Source of the DNA: Acanthaster planci
Lineage: Eukaryota; Echinodermata; Asteroidea; Valvatida; Acanthasteridae
Reading direction: 5' to 3'
Assembly (NCBI RefSeq): GCF_001949145.1
Contig: NW_019091531.1
Location: 7,442 to 23,812, forward strand
DNA length: 16,371 nt
A model generated the notes under the pieces. That model did no database searches and was not told the DNA's origin. It worked only from the letters and a program-made list of their open reading frames with translations. Positions 1 to 9,590 of the stretch are shown here, piece by piece (within the stretch, counting starts at the first letter, position 1; every line of letters starts with the position of its first letter). The translations under genes were made by a program, and so were the position numbers.

Positions 1-258
1 GAATTGCTTCGGGTTGTTCATATTTACGTAGATAACTAAACCATTAATAACCACGTTATACCGCACTTAAATTTTGCTCTGCAAAAACAGGGCGATCAAA
101 ACGCTACTATAGTGCATCATGTAGCAAAAATGCACAATTTGCCTACACACAAATCTTACTGGCAGCTCTTCCTTGATAAATTTAAATTAATGCGTGCGCA
201 TCAATATGCTTAAGTCCCCAGACTGCACGTCCGTCCGGACACGTCTCAACTTTTAAAA
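1..258. other. AT-rich non-coding flank
   Basis: No open frame of note, no RNA gene and no clear repeat was recognised. The last 30 or so bases before 259 resemble, weakly, the sequence beyond the end of the third family A element, so the repeat could extend a little further left than annotated. Confidence 0.5.
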
Positions 259-1175
259 GGTTGCACTACACCAAAATGCGCGCCTATAGGGGTGCTCTGC
301 CCAATTCAAGGAGAATTCTTCGCCAAACTGAGGCGCTGCAACGGTACCCCTAGAGTTTATTTGAAAACGAGGAGATTTTGTGGCCGAAGAAATTGTGGGA
401 TGGTGGAAGAATGGCCCAGAATGAACTCTCCCCATTCAAGGGCTCCCATCCCAGGGCCAAGCACAGCAAAATGCTACTGACAAATTGTTCCAAGAGACTG
501 AAAAGGTGGAGGGATGTCATTTGAAAAATGGTTGCTGATGACAGACTTGGGAGCGTTCACTTTTTGGGGGTGAGTTTGTTTTTGGTGGATAATTAGAAAT
601 TTCATTAGTTAAGTAACCTACTTAAAATTGAAAATCAATAGAAAGCTGAATGACCCAAGAGCACTCTGCTTTTTTAATGTTTTGTTTTGTTCTTGGTTTT
701 TTTGCAAGTTGCCGGGGGGGGGAGGCTTAAGAGGCCCGAGGGACTTTGGTTGCCTGCACCGGGGCTGCAAACGTGGTCGATTTTACCTTGTCTTCAAATG
801 GGCTTCCTTTAGTTCAGTGCACGCATAGACAGCAGTGAAAAATCAGAGCGAAATAGGCGGGGCCGCCTGCTGACTCTCGGAGGACGTTTGTTTCCGTTTT
901 ATCATCGGAAATTCAAGATTATGGCCAGTAGATCACTTTTCGTTTCAATTTTATGGGCTTAACCCACGATTTGTTTTTAGTTGCCTTTCCAAAATGTCCA
1001 AAATAGTAAAACTGTTCGCCCAGCTCTGATTGTCTTTCCAAATAGGCCCGCAATTTCGGCCTCTTTTTGAAAGAAATAACCCGAACTGAAAACTACCAGT
1101 CCAAAATTTGGGATTTATAAAATTGTTTTTGTGATCCCTCCTGATTATAGCATGTTTTATTGTATACAATGCAAA
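259..1175 (+). mobile_element. Family A short DNA transposon, copy 1, interrupted and 3'-decayed
   Basis: The left end at 259 (GGTTGCACTACACCAAAATG) matches the reverse complement of the right end of copy 3. Homology stops near 289, then resumes near 819 and continues to about 1175. It includes the shared block AATTCAAGATTATGGCCAG (about 912-930) and the later CTCCTGATTATAG block (about 1137-1149). The terminal bases seen in copies 2 and 3 are not recognisable here, so the 3' end has decayed or been lost. No transposase is encoded, so the element would be non-autonomous. It could be a hAT-like MITE, but the superfamily was not established. Small open frames on both strands inside it do not look like genes. 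Confidence 0.7.
290..818. mobile_element. Probable insertion inside family A copy 1
   Basis: Compared with copy 3, copy 1 carries about 529 extra bases here. The flanks are similar to each other (GCGCCTATAG at 280-289 and GCACGCATAG at 819-828), as expected of an old target-site duplication of about 10 bp. No clear terminal inverted repeat, poly(A) tail or coding domain was seen in the insert. It holds a run of nine G at about 715-723. What kind of element it is remains unknown. Independent decay of this part of copy 1 is the alternative. Confidence 0.4.
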
Positions 1176-1844
1176 CATTTTTCATTAACTAATATAAAGA
1201 TAACAGAAAACATATCAAAATAATTAAATTAAATCTAACACTAGAGTCAACTTGTTATTAAATTGCTCTCGTGGTTGTGAAAACGGGGTTTCCACAGAAA
1301 ACTACATTTCTTGGAAAACTACATTACATGACTTTTCCAGGATTTTTTAGTAATAAGAAGCTTAAAAATGCATGACCAAGAGTATGTAGGAAACCCTAAA
1401 GCATTTATCTGAACAATCTTCACCTGGAAATGAAATGTTTTCAAGGTTTACTGCAGTTCCATCTTGCGGGAAAAGATCCTTTTGAAGGGATCCACTGTTT
1501 TAGAATAATGCCTTTGTGTCCATCACTTGTTTCAACCTGGTCGCCTAGCTGACACTCTCTCAAAAACTGTATTGCTGCTGAGCTGCCTCTTTTGGCGAGT
1601 CCTTTGGAGCTAATTAACATTTATTATTTTTTTTAGTCCAAATTCCACGACTACTTATCATATCCTACCCCCGTACATGCTGAAAAACCTGGTTTAGTCC
1701 TTTTACAGCCTGGGCCTCCGCTAACCAGCCTGAGAAAAAAATGCAAAAAAATCCAGTCGGCCTTGCCTAGTAGAGCCAGCCTCCACGCTATTCCCTGGCA
1801 TAGAACTGTGTGCTAAGTGGTCCCTTGTGCACAATCTAATGGGT
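1176..1844. other. Intergenic sequence, nothing recognised
   Basis: This stretch of about 670 bases lies between two family A copies. It is AT-rich with short homopolymer runs. No coding region, RNA gene or repeat shared with the rest of the window was found. Confidence 0.5.
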
Positions 1845-2223
1845 TGATTTGAAGGGGCCCCCTCCGCTTTTTCACTGGAAATTCAAGATTATGGCCAGGA
1901 GATGACTTTTCGTTTCAATTCCATGGGGGTTAGCCACCAAAAAAAATTATTCGCCTTGGAAGGAAGATACCCAAATAGCAGTAAAACTAGGAGCCCATTT
2001 CTGGATGTAGCCGCCCGTTTTTATCCAAAATAGGCTCGAATTTGGGACTTTTTGTGAAAGGAATACCCGAACTGGAAACTGTCAGTCCCAAATTAGGGAT
2101 TTATAGAAATATTTCTATGATCCCTCCTGATTATGGTCTGTCTTATTGTAAAAATCCCGTGGGATCACAAAATATTAATGAGCTTGCGCGCAGAAATACA
2201 ACTATTTGGTGGAATGCACCCCC
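1845..2223 (+). mobile_element. Family A short DNA transposon, copy 2, 5'-truncated
   Basis: From about 1850 this copy aligns with copy 1 and with the reverse complement of copy 3. Shared blocks are AATTCAAGATTATGGCCAG (about 1880-1898), the GATCCCTCCTGATTATGG block (about 2119-2136) and the terminal TTTGGTGGAATGCACCC (about 2206-2222). The 5' third seen in copy 3 is missing or too diverged to see. Its right end lies about 25 bp before the methyltransferase start codon, so it occupies the place where the core promoter and 5' UTR of that gene would be expected. An ORF of 61 codons at 2042-2227 is incidental. Confidence 0.75.
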
Positions 2224-2246
2224 ATGAACTTTGAACTTGAAGGAAA

Positions 2247-2375
2247 ATGGCGGCCAACGGCGACGGACGAAACGCTGCGGAGATTTTTTATGGTTATCGG
2301 AAGGACGCCTACAGCCACACGTCTGCTGAATCTGTGCCCAGCTTTTATAACACATGGGCACAAAGATATAATCAG
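2247..2375 (+). CDS. METTL27: METTL27-like exon 1 (residues 1-43)
   Basis: Starts at the ATG in AAAATGG and ends at donor CAG|GTAGAT, phase 0. It encodes an alanine-rich start (MAANGDGRNAAE) and the FYNTWAQRYN motif. The exon is GC-rich compared with its surroundings. A 103-codon frame on the opposite strand (2143-2454) is a shadow of this exon. Confidence 0.88.
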
Positions 2376-5300
2376 GTAGATCTAGAGAAATATTAGGTTG
2401 TGAATTAGTGTATGTTACTCGTGATAGATCTGATCTGAAGTGGTCACACGACATTTTGTCAGGACAGAGAGAGATGTTGCATCGTAAGCCACTTGCAATT
2501 GGGAAACGCTGGAATTAGTTGGTAAACCATGGTTAAACTGAAACTGGGAATGTCAGTTTTGTTGATGTAGTTTTTAAAATCCGTTTTCATGTTCAGGGAC
2601 GTATTTATAGGGAGGCTTTAATACCAGATAGTTTTGCAGTTATTTGTGGCTGTTTTCGTTTCTGGATTGAATTCCCAATGATTACAGATCCAGGGTCTGT
2701 GAGAAGGTAAATTTGGTTTTCAGTCAAACAACATGATATAGTAGACTGGTTCTCAGCCTATTTACAGGTCACAAATTATTGTTGTTCGATGAAAAAAGTG
2801 ACTGAACAATCTTTCTGTTTAACTTAGCTGTATTGTCATGTGTATTCTTGTAGTCCAGCAACAATAAGTTTTTTTCATAGGCCTAGTTCTTTTATCCCCA
2901 TCAGTATCACCGATAGGCCTAATATGATAAAATCATCCACAAAATTTGTCATGAATACTGATAAAATGTTTCAGATGGACTTTGATGTTCTGTTGTCTTA
3001 TGATATTGGTTTTGAATTACTTTGAAGTGTTGCATTACTCGACTACAACGCAGGTTTCTTATTTTTCTCCTGAAATAAAACAGTTTGTATGTGATGTTTT
3101 CATATTAAAGACTCCAGGACTTTTAAAACAAAACAGTTCACAAAAAGGCAGAATTGACTACAGGAGAAGTATTTTGAGCGGTAGGTTTTGATGAGCAGAA
3201 ATGGATCCATCATTGGCTGTTTCAGCCTGTAACCAACATAACTCTTGTAGAAGTGTTAAATTTCGACGCTTTTCTGTCTGTTGCAGGTTAATTTAGGCGG
3301 AGGGTATAAAGCTGCCGTTGAATTGGCAACTGTAGTATCTGAGGTAATCGGTGACAAATCCTCGAGGATTCTTGATGCTGCCTCAGGAACAGGTCTGGTT
3401 GGAGAAGAGGTAAAAAGGTGTTCATGTATATCACCGCATTGCCAAAGTCCGATGTAGAAAGGCAGGCAAGTGTGGTTGAAAGGGACTTTGTGCTAATCAC
3501 TGCATTCAGTATTAAAAATTCAATGCTGTTGAGAATAAAGCTTCCATGGAATGACCTTTGACCCTTCATTTTAGGCACGTGCTATAATATGGCTCGTTCT
3601 GCTGTACTGCAAATACTTCTTTACCGTACTGTACATCAGGGAAGAGTGTAGGCCCATGAGAAATTGAAGGTTCTTTTACAAACATGCAACCCAAACATGA
3701 TGAATGATGAGCATGCAACTGAGATGAGTATACATGTACATATGGACATTAAGCATAACATCATGGATTTGTGGAAACCCAAAAGTAAAAAAATTGCTTT
3801 TGTAGCGATGAATATAATTTTATTATTCTCCGTTCCTACAGTTGAATAAACGCGGCTTTACTTGCATTGACGCATTAGATGCTTCCCAGGATTCCCTTGA
3901 CAAGAGCAAGGAACACCAGTCTTACAGCGAGTATATATGCGACACGCTAGACGAGCACCAGACGAAAATTCCAGAGAGTAATGGCTGTACCCATTTGATA
4001 TTGAACAATCTTTACATTCATCTTCTTGATCCACAGTCGGATCACTTGTCAAAATTTAATTCCAGCCTAATTCGGCAACCAGAACTAGAAGCCAGAATTA
4101 GTTTATAGTATTACAGATAAAGTTCATTATACACTTCTTTCATTATGCTGCATGGAGAGCACCCTGCAATGTGGCAGTAAAATTGTGTCGAATTATTTCA
4201 TAATACAGACGTTTTACGATAGTGCACTACCAAGAGTTTGCAGTGGCCAATCACAGTGCGCGAAATGAGTCGACCCTTTCCAGCAGGGTGCATTCCACCA
4301 AATGGTTGTATTTCTGCGTGCGAGCTCATTAATATTTTGTGATCCCACGGGGTTTTTACAATAAGACATGGCATAAACAGGAGGCATCATAGAAATATTT
4401 GTATAAATTCTGATTTTGGGACTGATAGTTTCCAGTTCGGGGTATTTCTTTCACTAAAAAGCCCCCAAATGCGGGCCTGTTTTGGAAAGAGGCGGACGGT
4501 TACATTCAGAAATGAGCGCTTAGTTTTACTGCTGTTTCGGGGGTATCTTCCTTGAAAGGCCAATAAAAAAGATTTCTGTGGCTAACCCCCATGAAATGGG
4601 AACGGAAAGTGATCTTCTGGCCATAATCTTGAATTTTCTGTTAAAACAAAACGGAGGCCAACCTCTTCACGAGAGTCAACAGGCGGCGCTATTTCGGTCC
4701 GATTTTGCACCGTTCTCTATGGGCGCGTGTTTGGGGTAGTGCAACCTCCAAACGCACATCCGGAAGTGTCAACCATTTAAATGCACATTGTGCACAGTGC
4801 ACAGTGGCTACTGCGTTGCAAACCCTTGGCGGCGCACTATTAGGAATCGCCTGCATTGACCAAATTTAGTGAGACTGGGAAAAGTCATTAACATCTGGTG
4901 TTATGTTGAAATGTGTTTTGTTTTTGTTTTTTATTTTTTTATTTAACCTTTTTTTTTGGTCGTAAGCTTCCCCTAAAATGAGGGGACTTTTCTTCTCTCT
5001 CTCCAGGTCACTACAGTGCGGTGGTGATGGCTGGCGCTTTTGGTATACCGGGTCACGTGGATGAAACATGTTTTCTGGAACTCATTCGTATCACAAAGCC
5101 CGGTAAAACCTTCTTGTTGCCGGTGATATATCTTTGCCAATGAAAATGTCGAACATTGGAAGTTGTGTGTGTTTGCTTCAGTGTTCCCTGAATATTTATG
5201 TTGGGCATAGGCCTACTGTCAAAATGCTGAATTTAACGTTTATGTCATACAGTTATGAAACACTCATCTAATTTAAGTAGATTTGGCACTGCACTTTATC

Positions 5301-5539
5301 AAGCAGTGTTTAAATTCATTTGATCATTGTTCTTTTTAACCGGACCAGGTGGGTACATAATGTTTACAGTGAGCGACAAAGTATTCGAGCAAGTGGAGAG
5401 GAAGATGAAAGCCGCCATTAGTGCCCATAGCCAGCAGGGACGATGGGAGATTGTGGAATATCGCAAGATCCAGTACTATTTGAATGAGACGTTAGATGAG
5501 AAGGCCCAGGTGCCAGTTCTTAGGGTCTTACCAAAGTAA
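2247..5539 (+). CDS. METTL27: METTL27-like (WBSCR27-like) SAM-dependent methyltransferase, complete, five exons
   Basis: Joining 2247-2375, 3287-3409, 3842-3977, 5007-5102 and 5349-5539 gives 675 nt: 224 residues plus TAA. All introns are GT-AG and the phases (0,0,1,1) close without frameshift. Residues 34-43 (FYNTWAQRYN) match the FYxxWAxxYD signature near the start of METTL27 proteins. Residues 71-84 form SAM-binding motif I (DAASGTGLVG), residues 93-99 hold the acidic post-I position (IDALDAS), 132-147 form motif IV (YSAVVMAGAFGIPGHV) and 155-168 the LIRITKPGGYIMFT strand. Vertebrate METTL27 is a little longer. The start has a good context (AAA before ATGG) and is the first in-frame ATG of the exon. 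The family transfers methyl groups from SAM; its substrate is not well established and cannot be told from sequence. No signal peptide or membrane segment is apparent, so it is probably soluble. Expression is unproven. Confidence 0.9.
2376..3286 (+). other. METTL27-like intron 1
   Basis: An intron of 911 bases. It contains two TAGGCCTA-type palindromes (about 2879-2886 and 2913-2920) and short spurious open frames. No other repeat or regulatory element was recognised. The 432-base intron 2 (3410-3841) likewise holds nothing but a CATGTACAT-type palindrome near 3733. Confidence 0.7.
3287..3409 (+). CDS. METTL27: METTL27-like exon 2 (residues 44-84)
   Basis: The acceptor is TTGCAG|GTTAAT and the donor is GAAGAG|GTAAAA, phase 0 to 0, 41 codons. 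It encodes the first helix of the Rossmann-like fold and the glycine-rich SAM-binding loop, ILDAASGTGLVGEE. Confidence 0.9.
3842..3977 (+). CDS. METTL27: METTL27-like exon 3 (residues 85-129 plus first base of codon 130)
   Basis: The acceptor is CCTACAG|TTGAAT. The donor is CCAGAGA|GTAATG, phase 1. It encodes GFTCIDALDAS, the strand ending in the acidic residue that normally binds the SAM ribose, followed by a hydrophilic stretch. The frame stays open to 4106 past the donor, but that extension has no match to the family and the next exon fits only with this donor. Confidence 0.85.
4286..4746 (-). mobile_element. Family A short DNA transposon, copy 3, intact, in intron 3
   Basis: At 461 bp this is the reference copy. 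The left end (4286) reads GGGTGCATTCCACCAAATGG and the reverse complement of the right end (4746) reads GGTTGCACTACCCCAAACAC, so the ends are imperfect terminal inverted repeats of about 20 bp. Its reverse complement aligns with copies 1 and 2. No long open frame is present, so it is non-autonomous. The flanks (TTCCAGCA to the left, TCCAAACG to the right) share only part of a possible target duplication, so the superfamily is undetermined. It fills much of intron 3 (3978-5006) of the methyltransferase gene. Confidence 0.75.
5007..5102 (+). CDS. METTL27: METTL27-like exon 4 (residues 130-162, both end codons split)
   Basis: The acceptor follows a strong polypyrimidine tract (CTTCTCTCTCTCCAG|GTCACT) and the donor is CCCG|GTAAAA. 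It encodes HYSAVVMAGAFGIPGHV and ELIRITKPG, the motif IV region and the following helix and turn. The split glycine codon at the donor joins exon 5 to give the usual KPGG. Confidence 0.9.
5349..5539 (+). CDS. METTL27: METTL27-like exon 5 (residues 163-224 and stop)
   Basis: The acceptor is GGACCAG|GTGGGT. It begins GYIMFTVSDKVFE, directly continuing KPG from exon 4, and ends at TAA (5537-5539). This is the C-terminal part of the methyltransferase fold, with an amphipathic helix (residues about 173-190) before the last strands. Confidence 0.9.
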
Positions 5540-5753
5540 AATCAAGACGGTTAAGGTGTTAATAAGGGTAATTATACCAGACGTTTATAAAGATATTTCA
5601 TTTGGGACTTGACCGCGCATAGACATTACTCGTTTGCCAACTTTGAGTACCATTATGTATTGCTTGGCGTGTATGCACGATTATGCCCCCTCGATCGCGA
5701 TTAACAAAATTTGTACAGTTTTCCTCATGTGCTGTATTCAAGTAGGTTATATC

Positions 5754-5759
5754 ATTAAA
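5754..5759 (+). terminator. Candidate poly(A) signal for the METTL27-like gene
   Basis: ATTAAA, the commonest variant of AATAAA, lies 215 bases after the stop codon and is followed by a G/T-containing stretch. No AATAAA was seen close to the stop. Another ATTAAA lies near 6098. The choice between them is a guess from sequence alone. Confidence 0.25.
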
Positions 5760-7150
5760 TGTTCTTCCGGCAGTGTCGTTTGCCAACACGTAAAATATTG
5801 GCATGAACCACGAGTGTATCGACCGCCTAAAGTTTGCCAACGCATAAGTCTGTTGATTCGATTCCAGTATTGTTAGGCATATAATTATATGCGCTCAATT
5901 ACAGGGAAGAAGTTTTATTGAACGTGTACAGATTGTTAGAATGTAGTCGTTGTGCACCCATTGAAGATAACTAATGGTGGAAACTGTATTTTTGCAAGGG
6001 GCATTCCACTGCAACAGTATGAAACTGAAATAATTTTCACGGGTGAAATATTAGAAGTGAACAAACATTATTGTTCGGTAAAGTATTATGCTACAGACAT
6101 TAAATAACATCAAGCATCGTCATACATGAATTTTTTTTTTGTATGTGGCACTTTTTGGCGGGCAGCATACGCATATTGACGGCTACTGAAACTGGGAAAT
6201 GAGAATCAGAAACCAAGATATGCAGCACTGGATCCCCGGTAATGGACTGATCATGACCAAAGAGTCCAGTTGGACGACAAATCACGTTCTTGGGAAGTGA
6301 CGCTCAGCTGCCTCTTTGATCTCGCTAATCAGTGAGTTCAGGTTCTTTTGGCACCTTATGAGAAGTTTGGATTACAGTTCAAACATACATAGGGAAAGCA
6401 GGCTTACTCAATTTCAACATCGCACAGCGCATCCCCTGGAAATTGGAACTACTTTTGTTCTAGAGGGTGACGAACAATGCATGCCGGGGGGGGGACTTGC
6501 GACTCATTATTGGAAGTTGACATCTTCCGTTGGCTTCTACTCATCAGTTAAGGAATTTTGTTTGTCAACTTTCACCTTAGAGAAATGACATCAAGTACGG
6601 TATCTACCCTCAGTACATATTATAATGTAGGCCTACTATTTACGACACACATTTCTGCCAATTTCTAGACGACGCAACTGTAATTAAAAAGAGCATCACG
6701 ACTATCATTTTTTCTCCAGGAATTAAACAACACCAGCCACAACGTCAGCCACAACAATATTTCGGCTTTTCCTGCTCTAATTTGATCTTTCAAATAATTA
6801 TTTCTAAACCCACTGTACAGTACATCAATCAATATTACGTGCTTGTTAATGTAACATGCAGATCTGGTGAGAAATTATGTGCGTGGCCAAACACCAAGTT
6901 GAAGAAAAGACACGGCCACTATGATAATAGCGTCTGTGCAATGTGTTATTCAGAAACTAAGACTAATGTCATTGATGCCCATATATAAGTTGGAAACGGT
7001 GAAGCAAGAGAGACTTGGCCAAAGAGAATTAAGTCGTGGGTCTATGCGGCAAGGTCATGTCCGGGCGTTGTTGCGGCAGCGCTGGCTGAAGTCCTCCCTC
7101 AAAAAGCCTGGTCCGAGAAAGCCAAATCATATCATCGGCTAGCGGTCGAC
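5760..7150. other. Intergenic sequence, nothing recognised
   Basis: About 1.4 kb between the methyltransferase gene and the retroelement remnant. It contains short open frames on both strands (for example 90 codons at 6316-6588 and 73 codons at 6921-7142) without domains or splice-linked partners, a run of nine G near 6485-6493 and a GTAGGCCTAC palindrome at about 6627-6636. No RNA gene was recognised. Confidence 0.5.
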
Positions 7151-7499
7151 TCCAGCGTGCAAGTGCGATGGTGCCTATCGTCTATCGCTTCTCGGGGCTA
7201 CCCAGGGCCCCCAAAGCGTCTAGTGAGTCGGGTTGTTTTTGGCCCGATTATAACGCTTTCTAATGAGAAGATTTTTACATTAACCCCCACTCCCTCACTG
7301 TCCGTGAAAGGTGTGCCGAGTCCAGTCCAACTCTGACTTAGTTTTGGGAAAAAAGCGTGGTCGACTTCCCTTCCCCCGGGGCTAGCAGGACCCCCAGTGC
7401 CCAGTAGAGGGACAATTCCCCAATGCAAAGGTACTTACCTGCAACATAATTAGAATTATATTAACAATGAAGGATAGACTCACCCTGCAGATTTCAAAG
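7150..7499. other. Possible 3' non-coding part of the retroelement
   Basis: This stretch follows the recombinase remnant on the minus strand and is more GC-rich than the surroundings. It contains two similar segments beginning GGGGCTA near 7194 and 7379. In DIRS elements the 3' end carries an internal complementary region and an inverted terminal repeat, but without the element's left end this could not be matched here. A 76-codon minus-strand frame (7198-7428) has no recognisable product. Confidence 0.3.
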
Positions 7500-8400
7500 C
7501 TTAAAGTGTCGACGCTAACACTATCTGTCCAAACTCACTTGAAGAAGACTTTCTATGGTACATGTAGAATCTGGTAAAAGTTGTAGCCGAAGACCAATCA
7601 GCTGTTTTGAGGATATCAGCAACAGGGACACCTGCTGCATTAGCTGCTGCTGATGTAGAGGCAACCCTGGTAGAATGTGCCTATATCTCTAAGCCATCTC
7701 GAAATTGTGGATGAAATTACAGGTTGATGAGGTTTAGAATGAGACAATAAAAGTTGAGAACATCTAGATCGTCCGCTACCCCTGTAGTGACGTGTCCTGT
7801 CCAGGTTCTCTTCTAGAGCCCGAACTACACAAAGATTTCTGTTGCCAGAAAAACGAGGCAACTCGATCTCTTGGAAAGGCTATACAACAGACACTCATTT
7901 AGATGGTTTCGTGAGCCAAAACATATATCTTCCATCAGAGCATTTAGACATATTATGACCAATGTCTAGAGCAGTAAGCGAAGAACATCTACCAGCCGAA
8001 ACTAGGGCAACCAACATAGTTTACTTCAAGGTCGGCTGTTTGATAGACAGGTAACGGTTATCAGGCAACTTTTTAATAAAGTTCAGCACAACAGAAACAT
8101 CCCATGTAACATTGTACATAGGCCGAGGTGGCCTTACGCTAAGAACACCCTTGAAAAAACCCTTAACAAGATGATACTGACCAATAGGAAGGCCACCTAC
8201 AAATTGGTAGGCAGAAGAGATAAATGAACGATACACATTAAGGGTTCTATACAGCAAGCCATCATCATAGAGCTGCTACAAAAAGGCCAAAAATCTGCTA
8301 CAGATGACTGAACTGGATCAATTTGCCTTGAAAAACACCAGCAAGACCATTTCTTCAAACTGGGGTTGTACTGGTTATTAGACTGCTGTGTCCATGATGC
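7500..8400 (-). pseudogene. Tyrosine recombinase domain of the DIRS-type element
   Basis: This is the best preserved part. The N-terminal DNA-binding half starts near 8400 (SNNQYNPSLKKW) and continues through GGLPIGQYHLVKGFFKGVLSVRPPRP. The catalytic half has the Arg, HxxR and Tyr positions typical of DIRS recombinases, with STSAAANAAGVPVADILKTAD between HSTR and the tyrosine block. Stops occur after SIKQPTLK, after WLTKPSK and shortly after, and the frame changes before HSTR. DIRS elements use such a recombinase instead of an integrase to join circular cDNA to the genome. Confidence 0.85.
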
Positions 8401-8739
8401 AACAATTGGAATTGACCATCGACCTCCTGTTATCAACTGCCCCATGCAAGCGCGGCCCCAGCCTGCAGTAGAGGCATCCATCTGAATCACTCTTTCTGGA
8501 GAATGAAGGAGAATGTTGTTGCCGTTCCAGGCGCCTGGAGATAGGCAATCCACGGGCTGAGCTCGCCTTGTGGGACACTAAGGACTAAGCTGTCGTGGTT
8601 GAGGTCTCGACGAAGAGGGGAAATCTTGTCTAACTGAAGATGGCGATAAAAGAGGGGTACCGAGAAAACAGCCTGGATTGTTGATGAAAGCCTGCTGAGA
8701 AGACTTGCTAGCTTGCGTACAGACACCTTGTCCATCTGT

Positions 8740-9355
8740 GAGACACACTGGCAATAATTGACAATCTAGTGTCCTTGGTCTAAAGACGGAGACATGAGAA
8801 TCGAATCTACAATGAACCCCAGAAACAGGATTTTCTGCGTAGGAACCAGCTGAGACTTAACGAAACCCAGTTCCTGAAGGAGACTGGTCGCCCGAATTGT
8901 GTTGTTGTAACACTCCTGCTGCGATGTCGCTAGAATAGGCCCCTAAGCATGTCGTCCAGATAAAATGCACATGCATCTGACTCCTTGTTCCCGTAGAGTT
9001 GCTGTCACAAGGCTTCAAAATCTTCGTGAAAACCCAAGGTGCACAACAGGCCTAAAGGAAGGCAAGAAAACTGGTAGATAGTATACTGCCACATGAAAGG
9101 AAGAAACTTTCGATGAGTACGTTGATAGGAACTGTGAAATAGGCGTCCTTCAAATCTATGGACGTCACGGTCATTTGGAGACAAAAGGTCTTTCACTGGA
9201 GATAGGTTTTCAATCTTGAAATGTTCGTAGGCTATGAACTTGTTCAAGGGCCATAAATTTACTACTGGACGGAGATCCCCAGACTTCTTTGGGACCATAA
9301 ACAGTGAAGAAATAAACAGTGAATCGGTTCGCGAAGGCAACTGTAATTTGTTTGT
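8740..9355 (-). pseudogene. Reverse transcriptase domain of the DIRS-type element, 5'-truncated
   Basis: The palm motifs are present but in different frames: motif A SIDLKDAYF (9136-9162), HRKFLPFMWQ and YQFSCLPLGL (about 9050-9110, sharing the upstream frame) and motif C YLDD (8951-8962). At least two frameshifts are needed to read through. The sequence upstream of 9355 on this strand has a stop in frame and no further similarity to the family, so the 5' end is lost. Confidence 0.82.
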
Positions 9356-9590
9356 GGACGTTTATGGGCTCTTGCTGCTATGCCGTGATCGGCCTCCGTA
9401 GAATTTTTAGCCGGCTACGAATTACGTGAAGGGTTGCTTGCAGCCGTAAAAATAGCGTCCAGCAAAATCCGGCCCGAATGTACTGTATATGTCGTGCCAA
9501 TTTCAGCTTGGTGTAAAGTAGGTCCCCTAGTACGACCACGACAATAGAGGAACAAGGACAGTGGTAAAAATCTTGAATTTCATGTCACCA
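9356..9590. other. Unassigned sequence upstream of the RT remnant
   Basis: No similarity to the DIRS element or to other parts of the window was seen. It could be another element into which, or beside which, the retroelement fragment was placed. Confidence 0.35.

Larger units (their letters stand above)
7500..9355 (-). pseudogene. Decayed DIRS-type retroelement (RT, RNase H and tyrosine recombinase remnants)
   Basis: Reading the minus strand from 9355, the order is reverse transcriptase, RNase H, then tyrosine recombinase, the order of DIRS elements. RT: MVPKKSGDLRPVVNLWPLNK, then in another frame motif A SIDLKDAYFTVPI (9136-9162) and the catalytic FYLDDML (YLDD at 8951-8962). Next comes VSVRKLASLLSRLSS and PLFYRHLQLDK in the connection region. 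RNase H: QMDASTAGWG (MDAS at 8470-8481). Recombinase: an N-terminal part (SRQIDPVQSSVAD, YRTLNVYRSFISSAY), then the three catalytic blocks, Arg in LVSAGRCSSL (codon 7989-7991), HSTR (7666-7677) and Tyr in FTRFYMY (near 7564-7569). Several frameshifts and stops separate these pieces, so the element is dead. The gag and RT N-terminus are absent: the frame meets a stop at about 9355. RNase H runs almost directly into the recombinase, which shows an internal deletion. No terminal repeats were identified. Confidence 0.88.

Noticed and set aside
2143-2454. 103-codon minus-strand frame
   Set aside because: It is antisense to the methyltransferase exon 1 and to the end of family A copy 2; the plus strand explains this region.
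3978-4108. Extension of methyltransferase exon 3 to the stop at 4106-4108
   Set aside because: The donor at 3978 gives the correct phase into the motif IV exon; the extension has no family similarity and would truncate the protein before half of its fold.
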